From Acinetobacter piscicola (GTDB lineage: Bacteria; Pseudomonadota; Gammaproteobacteria; Pseudomonadales; Moraxellaceae), in the NCBI RefSeq assembly GCF_015218165.1, contig NZ_CP048659.1:2666001-2730000 (forward strand): a DNA stretch of 64,000 nucleotides, in the 5' to 3' direction. The notes beneath the pieces were generated by a model. It was not told where the DNA came from, did not search any database, and saw only the letters and a program-made list of their open reading frames with translations. Shown piece after piece: positions 18,344-28,245 of this stretch (the stretch's first letter is position 1; the number at the start of each line of letters is the position of its first letter). The position numbers and the translations under genes are program-made.

Positions 18344-19252
18344 ATGGCTGCATTACCATCCCTAAGACAGCTGTCATATCTCGTAACGCTGTCCGAGACG
18401 TTGCACTTTACTGAAGCAGCGCGCCGTTCGTTTGTCACTCAGTCCACCCTTTCAGGCGGGATTATGGAGTTAGAACGTTTATTGGGTGGCGTACTCGTTG
18501 AACGTGACCGCCAAAATGTACGTTTAACCCCACTTGGCGAGCAAGTCGTTGCCCGAGCCCGTGTTCTACTCGCTGATGCTCAAGACTTAATGCGTTTGAG
18601 TCGTGAGATGAGTGAGCCTTTGACTGGCGATTTACATCTTGGGATTATTCCAACGATTGCTCCGTTTATTTTGTCGCAACTGTTGAGTGAAGTTCATAAA
18701 CAACTTCCAAAAATTCAGTTACATTTGCATGAAGCACAAAGTGAAAAAATCGTAGAAAAACTTGAGCATGGCAATTTAGACATGATCATGTTAGCACTAC
18801 CTTTTGACACACGTGGTTTAAAAGTTGCTGAAATTTCCAAAGAAAATTTATTTTTAGTGTGTAATAAAGCCGACCAAAATGCAGTCAATGCACGCTCTTT
18901 AGATGACTTAGATTTATCACATCTTATGTTGTTAGAAGAAGGTCATTGCTTACGTGATCATACTTTAAGTGCTTGCCCAATCGGTGAGCGTAAAAATGAT
19001 CATCGTTTAAAAGCAAGCTCTTTGCCAACTTTGGTGGAAATGGTTAACTCTAACTTAGGTTTTACCTTACTGCCGGAAATTGCTGTGCATACAAACATGC
19101 TGAAAAGTAATGAGCAATTGGTCGTTAAACCTATTGAAAATGCACCCTCACGCACGTTGGCTTTAGTCACACGTAAAAGTACTCCTCTACAAAGTGAGTT
19201 TGATGTCTTAATCCAAATTTTACAAAAAATTATTGCTGTAGAATTGCACTAA
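18344..19252 (+). CDS. oxyR: Peroxide-sensing LysR-family regulator OxyR
   Basis: A 302-residue LysR-type regulator. The N-terminal helix-turn-helix (FTEAARRSFVTQSTLSGGI) lies at residues 22-40. The two redox cysteines are C202 and C211 in GHCLRDHTLSACP, with the nine-residue spacing of the disulfide-forming pair in OxyR. Oxidation by hydrogen peroxide turns the protein into an activator of catalase and peroxidase genes. It lies directly behind estB, as in ADP1, an unusual setting since oxyR more often sits beside a target such as ahpC or katA. Confidence 0.93.
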   Translation: MAALPSLRQLSYLVTLSETLHFTEAARRSFVTQSTLSGGIMELERLLGGVLVERDRQNVRLTPLGEQVVARARVLLADAQDLMRLSREMSEPLTGDLHLGIIPTIAPFILSQLLSEVHKQLPKIQLHLHEAQSEKIVEKLEHGNLDMIMLALPFDTRGLKVAEISKENLFLVCNKADQNAVNARSLDDLDLSHLMLLEEGHCLRDHTLSACPIGERKNDHRLKASSLPTLVEMVNSNLGFTLLPEIAVHTNMLKSNEQLVVKPIENAPSRTLALVTRKSTPLQSEFDVLIQILQKIIAVELH

Positions 19253-19283
19253 GCTTAAGTTTTCAATTTTGAAAATATGATTA

Positions 19284-19317
19284 AAAAAATGGAGTCTAAT
19301 GACTCCATTTTTTTTGC
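19284..19317. terminator. Bidirectional terminator between oxyR and ppk
   Basis: ATGGAGTC and GACTCCAT form a stem around a short TAAT loop, with seven A on the left and eight T on the right. It separates two convergent transcripts. Confidence 0.9.
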
Positions 19318-19328
19318 GTACTTTTTAT

Positions 19329-21404
19329 CTATTTAAATGCTTCAAGTAAAACACGTTGTGCATTATGTAGTTTTTCACCTTCTTTAGGCTCTGCACGCAC
19401 CCAAGTACCATTTCCTTGCAACAACCAAGCCTGTTGATTATCCTGTAAATAATTCAATAAACCTTGTTGATAAATACGTTTTTTCAATGCTGGATCTTCA
19501 ATTGGAAAACAAACTTCAACGCGATTAAATAAGTTACGATCCATCCAGTCCGCACTTGAACAATAAATACGCGCATCACCATTGTTGCTAAAATAATAAA
19601 CACGCGTATGTTCTAAGAAACGTCCCACAATTGAACGTACACGAATATTTTCCGACAGATTTGGTAAACCCGGACGCAAACAGCAAATTGAGCGAATAAT
19701 CAAATCAATTTGCACACCTGCTTGAGATGCTTCATAAAGTTTATTAATCAATTGTACTTCAGTGAGTGCATTGACTTTCACAATAATCTGCGCAGGCTTA
19801 CCCGCTTTCGCATTGGCAATTTCTTCATCAATAAATGCGATCAACTGTGCATGCAAAGTAAATGGTGCATGAAGAAGCTTCTTCAACTTCGCCATTTTCC
19901 CCATACCTGTCAGTTCTTGAAAAATGCGATGCACATCTTCACACAGCTCTTTGTCTGTGGTCATTAAACCATAGTCTGTATAAATACGCGCATTAGTCGC
20001 ATGGTAATTTCCCGTTCCTAAATGCACATAACGCACCAATTTATTGTTTTCACGGCGTACCACCAAAATCATTTTGGCATGGGTTTTATAGCCCACAATC
20101 CCATATACGACCACTGCACCTGCTTCTTGTAAAACATTGGCGACTGCAATATTTGATTCTTCATCAAAGCGTGCACGTAACTCAATCACCGCAGTGACTT
20201 CCTTACCATTACGTGCTGCTTCAGCAAGCACTTGCACAATTTCAGAATCCGCACCACTACGGTATAACGTTTGTTTGATCGCTAACACTTGTGGATCACG
20301 TGCAGCTTCACGCAATAGGTTGATGACTGGGGCAAAAGATTCAAACGGATGATGTAGTAAAATATCTTGCTTTTGCATTGCCGCAAAAATATTTTCAGTC
20401 TTTTTTAGCACTTTCGGAATAGCAGGAATATGTGCATCATAACGCATGTGCGGACGTTTAAAGTTCGACACCAAACGTGCCAAATTCACAGGTCCATCTA
20501 CTTTATATAATTGCTCTTCTTCTAAATCGAACTCATCGAGTAAATACTCATAAATATGCTGTGGACAATTTTCAGTCACTTCTAAGCGCACAGCACGACC
20601 AAATCGGCGCGAACTTAATTCACCTTTTAAGGCTTTCGCGAGGTCTTCAACATCTTCGTTCAATGCCAAGTCAGCATTTCGTGTAACACGGAATTGATAA
20701 CATCCCGTTGCTGTCATACCTGGGAAAAGATCAGACACATGTTCATGAATAATCGCAGACAGCATAACAAAGTGCTCTTTCCCCCCTGTGAGTTCATCAG
20801 GCAAGCGTACAACACGTGGCAATGAGCGCGGCGCAGGTACAACAGCAAGATCAATTTGACGCCCAAAAGCGTCTTTTCCTTCTAGAGTCACAATAAAGTT
20901 TAAACTTTTATTCACTAAACGTGGAAATGGGTGTGCAGGATCAAGGCTAATTGGAGTTAAAACAGGAGCAACTTGTTCTTGGAAATATTTTTTAATCCAC
21001 GCAGACTGTGCAGGTGTTAACTCACCACGACGTAGGAAACAAATGTCTTCTTCACGTAATTTTGGAAAAATTTCATCATTTAAAATACGATATTGACGTT
21101 CAATTGCAGCATGTGCAGTTTTTGAAATCGATTCTAAAACTTGTTTTGGCGTTAAACCATCTGGACTACGACTTTCATTGCCTAAAGCCAATTGTTCCAT
21201 CACCCCAGCAACACGAATTTCAAAAAACTCATCCATGTTACGTGAAAAGATCAATAAGAAATTCATCCGATCTAAAATAGGATGTAAAGGGTCAACCGCC
21301 TGTTCTAACACACGTAGATGGAAGTCTAAAATTGACAATTCACGATTAATATAGCGTTCATTATAGGTATATTCAGTTGCTGTATGATTTACTGCGGTAG
21401 TCAT
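19329..21404 (-). CDS. ppk: Polyphosphate kinase
   Basis: Makes long-chain polyphosphate from ATP. The 691-residue product has the length of Ppk1. The N-terminal domain begins [19 protein letters not shown]. The catalytic phospholipase D-like half carries the autophosphorylated histidine in [16 protein letters not shown] and the second histidine region [11 protein letters not shown]. The start at 21404 (MTTAVNHT) was chosen over 21419 because AGG lies about ten bases before it. The gene stands at the end of the rubAB-estB-oxyR region on the opposite strand, as I recall from ADP1. Confidence 0.95.
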   Translation of the reverse strand: MTTAVNHTATEYTYNERYINRELSILDFHLRVLEQAVDPLHPILDRMNFLLIFSRNMDEFFEIRVAGVMEQLALGNESRSPDGLTPKQVLESISKTAHAAIERQYRILNDEIFPKLREEDICFLRRGELTPAQSAWIKKYFQEQVAPVLTPISLDPAHPFPRLVNKSLNFIVTLEGKDAFGRQIDLAVVPAPRSLPRVVRLPDELTGGKEHFVMLSAIIHEHVSDLFPGMTATGCYQFRVTRNADLALNEDVEDLAKALKGELSSRRFGRAVRLEVTENCPQHIYEYLLDEFDLEEEQLYKVDGPVNLARLVSNFKRPHMRYDAHIPAIPKVLKKTENIFAAMQKQDILLHHPFESFAPVINLLREAARDPQVLAIKQTLYRSGADSEIVQVLAEAARNGKEVTAVIELRARFDEESNIAVANVLQEAGAVVVYGIVGYKTHAKMILVVRRENNKLVRYVHLGTGNYHATNARIYTDYGLMTTDKELCEDVHRIFQELTGMGKMAKLKKLLHAPFTLHAQLIAFIDEEIANAKAGKPAQIIVKVNALTEVQLINKLYEASQAGVQIDLIIRSICCLRPGLPNLSENIRVRSIVGRFLEHTRVYYFSNNGDARIYCSSADWMDRNLFNRVEVCFPIEDPALKKRIYQQGLLNYLQDNQQAWLLQGNGTWVRAEPKEGEKLHNAQRVLLEAFK

Positions 21405-21465
21405 GCAAATTGCCTGCATTTAAAAATCTTTCTCTTAGTATGCTTCAATTTTGTGACAATTTCAT

Positions 21466-21493
21466 AAAAAAAAGTGCATCGACTGCACTTTTT
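21466..21493 (-). terminator. Terminator after mtgA
   Basis: AGTGCA (21473-21478) and TGCACT (21484-21489) are flanked by eight A and five T. It separates mtgA from ppk, which reads the same way. Confidence 0.8.
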
Positions 21494-21525
21494 CTTGAGC
21501 AATTTATTTAAATTGCAAGACTTTA

Positions 21526-22203
21526 TCAAGCCGCTGGAATCCGTGTAGAACGCATATATTTTAAAATTAAGCCTTTACGGTACTGCACTTTACGATCATC
21601 AGGATATTCTTGATAATACTTAGGATTGGTCAAAATCGCAGCCAAAAATGCAGCTTGTTCACGGGTTAAACTTTGCGCACTTTTACCATAATAATGTCGT
21701 GTTGCAGCTTCTACACCGTAAATGTGATCTCCAAACTCAACTGAGTTCATATAGACTTCTAAAATACGTTGTTTCGACCACATACGCTCCATCATAATGG
21801 TCGCAATGGTTTCTTGCCCCTTACGAATATAAGAACGACGATTATAAAAAAATAAATTTTTTGCCAACTGCTGAGAAATGGTTGAACCACCCGCCACCAC
21901 TTTTTCTTTTTTCATATTGCGTTCAAGCGCATTTTCAATGCCATCCCAGTCAAAACCATGATGATCAACAAATTTCGCATCTTCTGCAGCCACAATAGCA
22001 TGTTTGAAATTATCACTAATGTCATCATAATCACGCCATTGGTGCTTGATCGGTTCAAAATCCGATAAGTATGTCCAACGCATAAACATTGTGGTTTCGA
22101 CAGGATGGCTACGCCAGTACACCAAACTTGAAAAAATCCACAATTGAATCAGAATAAGAATACTGACAATGATTAACAAAGTACGAACAATAAAGGCTTT
22201 CAC
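21526..22203 (-). CDS. mtgA: Monofunctional peptidoglycan glycosyltransferase
   Basis: A 225-residue GT51 enzyme that polymerises lipid II into glycan strands on the periplasmic side. One N-terminal transmembrane helix ([16 protein letters not shown]) anchors it. The catalytic motifs are [17 protein letters not shown], with the catalytic glutamate in AED, and [14 protein letters not shown], followed by [14 protein letters not shown]. No transpeptidase domain follows, as expected for MtgA. It is divergent from the rhomboid gene, with 75 bases between the starts. Confidence 0.95.
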   Translation of the reverse strand: MKAFIVRTLLIIVSILILIQLWIFSSLVYWRSHPVETTMFMRWTYLSDFEPIKHQWRDYDDISDNFKHAIVAAEDAKFVDHHGFDWDGIENALERNMKKEKVVAGGSTISQQLAKNLFFYNRRSYIRKGQETIATIMMERMWSKQRILEVYMNSVEFGDHIYGVEAATRHYYGKSAQSLTREQAAFLAAILTNPKYYQEYPDDRKVQYRKGLILKYMRSTRIPAA

Positions 22204-22278
22204 GTCAGTCTGTTACTCCTGAATGATCAAAAATCCATGCTAAGCTTAAGTGTATAACAAAGCACAGAATATAATGTT

Positions 22279-23154
22279 ATGTCAGAAATGCAACAACCCT
22301 TCCAAGTCCAACCACGACAAGCCATTGGTAAAATCACCTTGATGTTAATCGTACTCAATGTGGGCTTATTTGCTTGGCAAATTGTTTCAGGTGTCAACAT
22401 TAGTGACCCAAGTATCCGAGATGCATTACTTTGGGGTGCAGATTATGCACCTTTAACCTTTTTAGAAGAACCTTTTCGTTTATTTAGCAGTATGTTTTTT
22501 CACTTCGGCTTAATGCATTTGGGCTTTAATATGTGGGCGCTCTATGTATTTGGCAATGTTGCAGAAGAAAGCTTTGGCAAATTTTATTATCTCGGCTTGT
22601 ACCTATTGGCAGGTTTAATGGGCAGCTTGCTCAGTGGTTATATTGATATTCGTAACAGCTATGAACTGTTACAAAGTTTCGATCAAAGCTTAATTCCCCG
22701 TGTATCTGCAGGTGCATCAGGTGCCGTTATGGGACTCGGTGGCGCACTGACGTTATTGTCCCTCTTTCCACCCACACCACAACAACGCTATATTTTAGAT
22801 AAAAAGTCTTTACTCACGATTTTAGCAATTAACCTTGCATTTGGTTTTTTCACCTCAGGCATCAACAATGCTGCACATATTGGCGGCATGATCATGGGCG
22901 CGATCTTGGCATTATTGTGGTATTTGACACAGCGTCATCAAAACAACACTCTACTAAAGATGCTCATTCTCATCATTGCGGCGGCTATAACTTATGTTAT
23001 TTACCTGTATTTACAATATTTAATTCAACCACTTACGCCTTTATGGAAAGATGCAGTCATCCAGATAAAAAGCCAATTAAATCTTGGTGGTGTTTCAAAA
23101 AGTATGCTGAAACAAAGCAGGTTGAATTTTGATAAAATAGAGAAATGCGAATAA
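22279..23154 (+). CDS. Rhomboid-family intramembrane serine protease, C-terminus altered by an IS
   Basis: A polytopic membrane protease that cleaves transmembrane substrates. The catalytic serine is S147 in GASGA and the catalytic histidine H200 in NNAAHIGG, with the oxyanion asparagine N84 in HLGFNMWAL; at least six hydrophobic segments are visible. The original gene can be rebuilt: residues 1-269 end in QLNL, and the target duplication after the IS continues AAT CTT TAA, giving a stop right after L269. The insertion removed that stop, so the present frame runs 22 residues into the IS (GGVSKSMLKQ and on) and ends at 23154, ten bases inside the transposase gene. The core is intact, so activity is probably kept. 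Confidence 0.92.
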   Translation: MSEMQQPFQVQPRQAIGKITLMLIVLNVGLFAWQIVSGVNISDPSIRDALLWGADYAPLTFLEEPFRLFSSMFFHFGLMHLGFNMWALYVFGNVAEESFGKFYYLGLYLLAGLMGSLLSGYIDIRNSYELLQSFDQSLIPRVSAGASGAVMGLGGALTLLSLFPPTPQQRYILDKKSLLTILAINLAFGFFTSGINNAAHIGGMIMGAILALLWYLTQRHQNNTLLKMLILIIAAAITYVIYLYLQYLIQPLTPLWKDAVIQIKSQLNLGGVSKSMLKQSRLNFDKIEKCE

Positions 23155-23873
23155 CTCTAGAAATCAAATGTCCAACCTGCCTCAGTGACAGTATAAAGAA
23201 AAATGGCATCAAAGTAGATGGGAAACAAAACTATCAGTGCAAAGACTGTAAACGTCAGTTTATTGGTGACCATGCTCTGAGCTATCTAGGATGTCATTCA
23301 GGCATTACTCGAAAAATATTACAGTTGATGGTCAGAGGTAGTGGTATACGAGATATCGCTGAAGTTGAGCGAATCAGTATCGGTAAAGTTTTACGTACTT
23401 TAACCGAATCGACCTACCAAATTCAGCCTAAACAAAGTCATTATGAGTCTCTTGAAGTTGATGAGTTTTGGACTTTTGTGGGAAATAAAAATAATAAACA
23501 ATGGCTTATTTACGCCTACCATCGAGAAACAGGTGAGATTGTTGCTTATGTTTGGGGTAAAAGAGACTTAGCTACAGTTCAACGATTGAAGGCAAAGCTT
23601 AAACAATTAGGTATTCACTACACCCGAATTGCAAGTGATCATTGGGACAGTTTCATAACTGCTTTTAAAAACTGCAAGCAAAGTATTGGTAAATTTTTTA
23701 CTGTAGGTATTGAAGGTAATAATTGCAAAATAAGGCATCGAATTAGGCGCGGTTTTAGAAGGAGTTGTAATTTTTCAAAAAAGATTGAAAACCATTTTAA
23801 AGCTTTCGACTTAACCTTTTTTTACATCAATAATGGCTTCATTTAATGTCAGCATACTTTTTGAAACACCACC
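23086..23873 (+). mobile_element. IS1-family insertion sequence, complete (788 bp)
   Basis: The element starts GGTGGTGTTTCAAAAAGTAT and ends with its inverted copy (ACTTTTTGAAACACCACC, 23856-23873). The inverted match extends over 24 bases (23086-23109 against 23850-23873). It contains one uninterrupted transposase gene rather than the insA/insB frameshift pair of classic IS1. Perfect ends, an intact gene and a clean target duplication suggest it may still be active. The IS name cannot be assigned without a search. Confidence 0.92.
23145..23846 (+). CDS. IS1-family transposase, single-frame type
   Basis: A 233-residue transposase. The N-terminal InsA-like part has a four-cysteine zinc finger (CPTC and CKDC, about residues 9-30) and a helix-turn-helix. 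The DDE part is visible as SLEVDEFWTFVG, ASDHWDSF and VGIEGNNCKIRHRIRRGFRRS, with the C-terminal FYINNGFI usual for InsB. In IS1 the two parts are joined by frameshifting; here they are one frame. Its ATG lies ten bases before the end of the extended rhomboid frame, so ribosomes leaving that gene could restart here. Confidence 0.93.
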   Translation: MRITLEIKCPTCLSDSIKKNGIKVDGKQNYQCKDCKRQFIGDHALSYLGCHSGITRKILQLMVRGSGIRDIAEVERISIGKVLRTLTESTYQIQPKQSHYESLEVDEFWTFVGNKNNKQWLIYAYHRETGEIVAYVWGKRDLATVQRLKAKLKQLGIHYTRIASDHWDSFITAFKNCKQSIGKFFTVGIEGNNCKIRHRIRRGFRRSCNFSKKIENHFKAFDLTFFYINNGFI

Positions 23874-23880
23874 AAATCTT

Positions 23881-24262
23881 TAACACAGACTATGTCTTGC
23901 ACTTCTGTTTTGAGTCTAGAACACATTTAGAAGCAAGCTTATGCCAATCTGTTAAATTAACTTTATATAGCTTAGTTGCTTTTGCTTTTCAGCATCAATT
24001 GATTTAAACAGGGTGATGCTATGGTGAGGCGACAAGGATGTCGCCGTTGGACAAGGGTGATATGAATATCCCCTTTGTCCAATAAAGGATTTTTGTCACT
24101 TTTGATCCTTCAAAAGTGAGGCATCGACTACGCAAAGTAATTTAAACCTCTCAATGTATTTCGAGTCTGTGCAAACTTTTAATTATATTATCTAACTTTA
24201 ATCGAATGGTATTAAACATATAGATCAATTAAACTCAGCAAAATATAATTAAAATGGATGCA
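23881..24262. other. Gene-free region after the IS, with a run of four hairpins
   Basis: No convincing gene. Four perfect or near-perfect hairpins follow each other: AGCATCA 23991-23997 with TGATGCT 24014-24020; GGCGACA 24028-24034 with TGTCGCC 24039-24045 (loop AGGA); TTGGACAA 24047-24054 with TTGTCCAA 24075-24082, extended by GGG/CCC past a bulged T; and CACTTTTGA 24097-24105 with TCAAAAGTG 24110-24118 (loop TCCT). The order and tight spacing suggest one structured element, an intergenic repeat or an RNA. The 80 bases after it are plain AT-rich sequence. Confidence 0.6.
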
Positions 24263-24296
24263 TAAAAAAACCAATGGTTGGGCCATTGGCTTTTTC
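24263..24296. terminator. Terminator of the ybbAP-like operon, bidirectional
   Basis: CCAATGG (24271-24277) and CCATTGG (24283-24289) form a stem with a five-base loop, flanked by seven A and five T. Confidence 0.85.
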
Positions 24297-24310
24297 TACA
24301 TTTACACAGA

Positions 24311-26818
24311 TTAATTCATTTCTCTTAGACTTTGTAAGGGCGGAATATCACTTAAGTAGCTCAAACGATAACGCCCAATCAAAGCACAGATCACCGTCAT
24401 TAAAATCGGCAGAATCATCCAAATTTGCCAATGCATTTGTATCTGCAGATCCATACGATGACTGGCAATTGCACTGATAATTTCAGCAAAGAAACACGAA
24501 ACAATGCCTGCAATGAAACCAATAAAACCTATTTCCATCGTGAGTCTATTTTTTAATTGTGCCTTGGTGCTCCCAAAGGAACGCAACAATGCGACTTCTC
24601 GTTTACGTTCATCTAAAAGTAAATTAATGCATGCGACCAAAACTAAAATACCTGAAATCGTCACCAACACAGCCAATACAGTAATGATTTGCACCAAGAC
24701 ATTCACCAAACGCTTGATCTCATCCAAAATCACTGAGACATCAATAAAAACAGTATTGCTAAACTGTTGAATAACCTTTACCAATTGACCCTTTTGCTCA
24801 GGTGGTACATAAAAACTGCCGAGGAAACTGCCTGCATTTTCATCCAAAGTATTGGGTGCAAAAATAAAGAAGAAATTTGGGCTAAAACTTTGCCATTCCA
24901 CACTGCGTAAATTGGTCACCTGAGCCTCAAACTGTCCTTCAGGCAAACTAAACGTTAAACGATCACCAATTTTGATCGCCAAATCTTGTGCAAGCTTGGC
25001 TTCAATTGAGACTTCACCTGCCGCTAATTGGCTTTGTCCTTCTACAATCACATTGTCTTTAGGATAATGATCTGCTTGGGTGAGATTTAATTCTCTTTTT
25101 AAAGCATTATTCTTTTCCACCAAAGCATTGGGAAATGCTTGCCCATTTTTCGCAATCAAACGTCCGCGCACATTGGGATATAACGGTGTCGCTGTCCAGT
25201 TGTGTGCTGCAATCTGTTGTTTAAAATCTGCAACATCTTGAGGCGGTAAACCATAAATAAATTGATTCGGTGTACCCATAGGCAATTGCTGTTGCCACCG
25301 CTCTAAAATATCCGTTCTTAACACACTCAACACAGTAATTAAACTCAGCCCTAAAGCCAAAGCCGTGATCTGAATCGCCGTTTGCGTAGGGATACGTACA
25401 TAACTTGACCAACGATTTTTCAAAGATTTAATCAGTTTTAAAATCGCATAAACCACAACAAATAACACTATACTCAGCACGATGATTGCGCCGATCACCA
25501 CACTGGTCAAGACTAGATTTTCAGTCAACACCAAACTAAAAATCACTAGGCTGCATAAGCCCGTTACAAATATCCATAATAAAGAACTTTTCGACTGTTC
25601 TTGCTGACGAATTACCCGAATCGGGGGGGTACGCAACAGTTGCCATAAACTTGGCAAAATAAAACCGCACAATACAATTGCACTGGTAAAAATCGCAATA
25701 GGTAAAGGTCCAAACAACATGCCAAGTACTGAAAACTGCAACTCAAGCGATGGGATCAATTGCAACATCAGTTGTAACAACCCATAACCCAACAGCATCC
25801 CTAAAACACTGCCAAGCACCATTGAAATAACGATCACCACCGCAAGCAATGCCATAAAAGTTTGAAAAATCTGCTTTTTACTTGCCCCCATACACCGCAT
25901 CAAAGCAATATAATCTTGATTTTGCTGTACATAACGTTGGCTGGTTAAAGCAATCGCTAAACCGCAAAGCAAAATCGTCATGATATTTGCCAATTGTAGA
26001 AAAGTATCCAAATTTTCAATCGGTTTAATAAGACGTGTATTGCCTTCATTCGCATTACGTAGTTTTAAATCTGATGCGGCTGCAATGTCTTGTTGCGCCA
26101 AATTTTCTTGGGCTGTCGAACTGTGTTGTAAGGCTGCTAAACGTTGTTTTTGTTTATCTTGAAAAGCCTGAAAAATTTGCTCATAGCGCTGTGTTTGGGG
26201 TTTATCACCTGCAAGCAATAAACGATAGTCAATACGACTACCCACTTGAATGGCGTTCGTTTTGGCCACATCGGCTTGGGAGATAATCACGGTAGGAGAA
26301 AATGCTGAAAAGCCAAGCTCTTGATTCGAATCACGTTCAATCTTGCCTGTCACTTTGAATTTTCCATCCGCAATTTGAATCTGATCCCCCACGTTCACCT
26401 TGAGTAAATCCATCGCACGTGGGCTCAACCACACTTGCCCAGATTGTAAATATTGCGCTTGCGGTTGAATGCGTAATTCACCACGTAAAGGAAAAGCTTG
26501 ATCAATGGCTTTGACATTCACCATAACAAATTGATCATCGGTAGATGCCATCGTACCAAACATCGTGACATGCGACTGTTTCAACCCAAGTTGTTCTGCT
26601 TGCTTGATCCATGGCGCTGCAATAGGTGCATTATCACTGAGTACCAAATCCGCAGCTTGCATTTTTGCTGCTTGTAAAGACACCGCATCTTGTACTTGTT
26701 CATTGCTAAATTTCAAGGCGGTTGTGGCACTAATGGCAATACTTAATGCAATGATCAACAAATAAATACCTGTTGTACCGAAACTCTGTCGAAACAACGG
26801 CTTAAATAATGCCATCAT
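24311..26818 (-). CDS. ABC transporter permease of the FtsX/YbbP type
   Basis: An 835-residue membrane protein with two FtsX-type permease units. A first membrane helix (GIYLLIIALSIAISATTAL) precedes a large periplasmic domain. A cluster of helices follows around residues 275-440, then a second periplasmic domain and a final FtsX unit (about 700-835) with VLVACINLLLDERKREVALLR. This is the layout of YbbP and LolCE-like exporters working with a MacB-type ATPase. Its ATG overlaps the stop of the ATPase gene (ATGA), so the two are coupled. The substrate is unknown; in E. coli, YbbAP lies beside tesA, as here. Confidence 0.88.
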   Translation of the reverse strand: MMALFKPLFRQSFGTTGIYLLIIALSIAISATTALKFSNEQVQDAVSLQAAKMQAADLVLSDNAPIAAPWIKQAEQLGLKQSHVTMFGTMASTDDQFVMVNVKAIDQAFPLRGELRIQPQAQYLQSGQVWLSPRAMDLLKVNVGDQIQIADGKFKVTGKIERDSNQELGFSAFSPTVIISQADVAKTNAIQVGSRIDYRLLLAGDKPQTQRYEQIFQAFQDKQKQRLAALQHSSTAQENLAQQDIAAASDLKLRNANEGNTRLIKPIENLDTFLQLANIMTILLCGLAIALTSQRYVQQNQDYIALMRCMGASKKQIFQTFMALLAVVIVISMVLGSVLGMLLGYGLLQLMLQLIPSLELQFSVLGMLFGPLPIAIFTSAIVLCGFILPSLWQLLRTPPIRVIRQQEQSKSSLLWIFVTGLCSLVIFSLVLTENLVLTSVVIGAIIVLSIVLFVVVYAILKLIKSLKNRWSSYVRIPTQTAIQITALALGLSLITVLSVLRTDILERWQQQLPMGTPNQFIYGLPPQDVADFKQQIAAHNWTATPLYPNVRGRLIAKNGQAFPNALVEKNNALKRELNLTQADHYPKDNVIVEGQSQLAAGEVSIEAKLAQDLAIKIGDRLTFSLPEGQFEAQVTNLRSVEWQSFSPNFFFIFAPNTLDENAGSFLGSFYVPPEQKGQLVKVIQQFSNTVFIDVSVILDEIKRLVNVLVQIITVLAVLVTISGILVLVACINLLLDERKREVALLRSFGSTKAQLKNRLTMEIGFIGFIAGIVSCFFAEIISAIASHRMDLQIQMHWQIWMILPILMTVICALIGRYRLSYLSDIPPLQSLREMN

Positions 26819-27513
26819 CGCGACACCTCTGTCTGCTCAATCAGTTGACCCTCTTTAAGTTCAAAATGCCTTTGGCATTGTGCAGCAAGCTTGGGATCAT
26901 GCGTAACCAACACCAAAGTTGTGCCTAATTCACGATTCAGTTCAAATAATAATTGCTCAATCTCTTGTGCTGTATGTCCATCTAGATTCCCTGTAGGTTC
27001 ATCTGCAAAAATGATTTTAGGTTCAGAAATGAGTGCCCGTGCAATTGCAACCCGCTGTTGTTCACCACCTGATAAGACTTTGGGGGGGTGTGTACTTTGT
27101 CGCTCTAAGCCGACGCGTTGTAATAGTTTTAGCGCTTTTTTTTCGGCATCAGCATAGCTAAAATTGGCATGTAAACGCAAAGGCAACATCACATTTTCAA
27201 GTGCCGATAAATGCGGTAATAATTGAAAAGACTGAAATACAAAACCAATATGTTTAAGGCGTAGCAAAGCCCGTTGTTCTTCATCTAAATTATGGACAGT
27301 TTCACCACAGATCGACAATTGCCCAGAACTGGCTTGGTCTAAGGTTGCCAATATACCCAATAACGTTGATTTTCCAGAACCTGAACGTCCTGTAATCGCC
27401 ACCTGCTGCCCTGCTAAAATATCCAAATTTAAATTTTCAAAAATCGTTAAAGTTTGATGTGGTAATTGAATGCTTTGTGTAAGTTGCTGTGCAGAAATAA
27501 TTGCTTGTGGCAT
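26815..27513 (-). CDS. ABC transporter ATP-binding protein, YbbA type
   Basis: The ATPase partner of the permease at 24311. The Walker A motif is GRSGSGKST, the signature is LSGGEQQRVAIARAL and Walker B is IIFADEPTGNLDG; the Q-loop is GFVFQSFQLLPHLSALEN. The start at 27513 (MPQAIISAQQ) gives 232 residues. A longer frame to 27546 exists, and its start codon would share bases with the tesA start on the other strand. Gene order ybbP-ybbA facing away from tesA matches the arrangement in enterobacteria. Confidence 0.92.
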   Translation of the reverse strand: MPQAIISAQQLTQSIQLPHQTLTIFENLNLDILAGQQVAITGRSGSGKSTLLGILATLDQASSGQLSICGETVHNLDEEQRALLRLKHIGFVFQSFQLLPHLSALENVMLPLRLHANFSYADAEKKALKLLQRVGLERQSTHPPKVLSGGEQQRVAIARALISEPKIIFADEPTGNLDGHTAQEIEQLLFELNRELGTTLVLVTHDPKLAAQCQRHFELKEGQLIEQTEVSR

Positions 27514-27544
27514 GATAAAAGTCGAATTTGGCAAAACCGAAGAC

Positions 27545-28207
27545 ATGGCAAAGAAACCCTATATGCAAACTAAAAATTTAATTCAGTTTAAAAAAGTTCA
27601 AAAAATAAGTGCTTGCTTATTTTTTAGCACGATCTGGCTACTACCTGTTAGTAGTTTTGCAAAAACTGTGATGATTTTGGGAGACAGTTTAAGTGCAGGT
27701 TATGGAATAAATCCGCAACAAGGTTGGGTCAATTTATTACAATTACGCCTAAATCAAGAGTTTCCAAAGCAGCATAAAGTCGTAAATGCCAGCGTGAGCG
27801 GAGAAACCACCAGCGGCGCTTTGGCACGTTTGCCAAAACTGCTACAAACGCATAAACCACAAGTTGTGGTTATTGAACTCGGTGGAAATGATGGTTTACG
27901 CGGTCAGCCACCACAAATGATTCAAAAAAATTTGGCGCAACTGATTCAAAAAAGTCAACAAAGTAAAGCCACTGTCGTACTATTGGGAATGAAAATTCCA
28001 CCCAATTATGGCACAGCCTATAGCAAAGCCTTTGAAAATAATTACAAAATCCTTAGCCAACAATATAAAGTGAAAATGCATCCATTCTTTATGCAAGGAG
28101 TTGCAGGTCATCAAAATTTAATGCAAAAAGATTTAGTACATCCCAATGCAACTGCACAGAAAATTTTATTAAATAATGCTTACCCAATCATCAAAGGGGC
28201 ATTATAA
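27545..28207 (+). CDS. tesA: TesA-like acyl-CoA thioesterase/lysophospholipase L1 (SGNH hydrolase)
   Basis: A 220-residue exported SGNH hydrolase acting on thioesters and lysophospholipids in the periplasm. A signal peptide ends near SSFA (residues 36-39). Block I GDSLSAGYG has the nucleophile S48; block III is GGNDGLRG and block V is the histidine in LVHPNATAQK. The start at 27545 keeps the signal peptide in phase; 27563 is an alternative. It is divergent from ybbA with almost no spacer, so its promoter must lie inside ybbA coding sequence. Confidence 0.9.
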   Translation: MAKKPYMQTKNLIQFKKVQKISACLFFSTIWLLPVSSFAKTVMILGDSLSAGYGINPQQGWVNLLQLRLNQEFPKQHKVVNASVSGETTSGALARLPKLLQTHKPQVVVIELGGNDGLRGQPPQMIQKNLAQLIQKSQQSKATVVLLGMKIPPNYGTAYSKAFENNYKILSQQYKVKMHPFFMQGVAGHQNLMQKDLVHPNATAQKILLNNAYPIIKGAL

Positions 28208-28245
28208 CTCAGCACATGCTGTATGATTTTTCATAAACTCAAACC

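Larger units (their letters stand above)
23079..23880. repeat. Seven-base target duplication around the IS1-family element
   Basis: AAATCTT at 23079-23085 and again at 23874-23880 directly flanks the inverted repeats. IS1-family elements usually make 8-10 bp duplications, so seven is slightly short. The perfect match indicates a single, fairly recent insertion that has not recombined. Confidence 0.85.
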
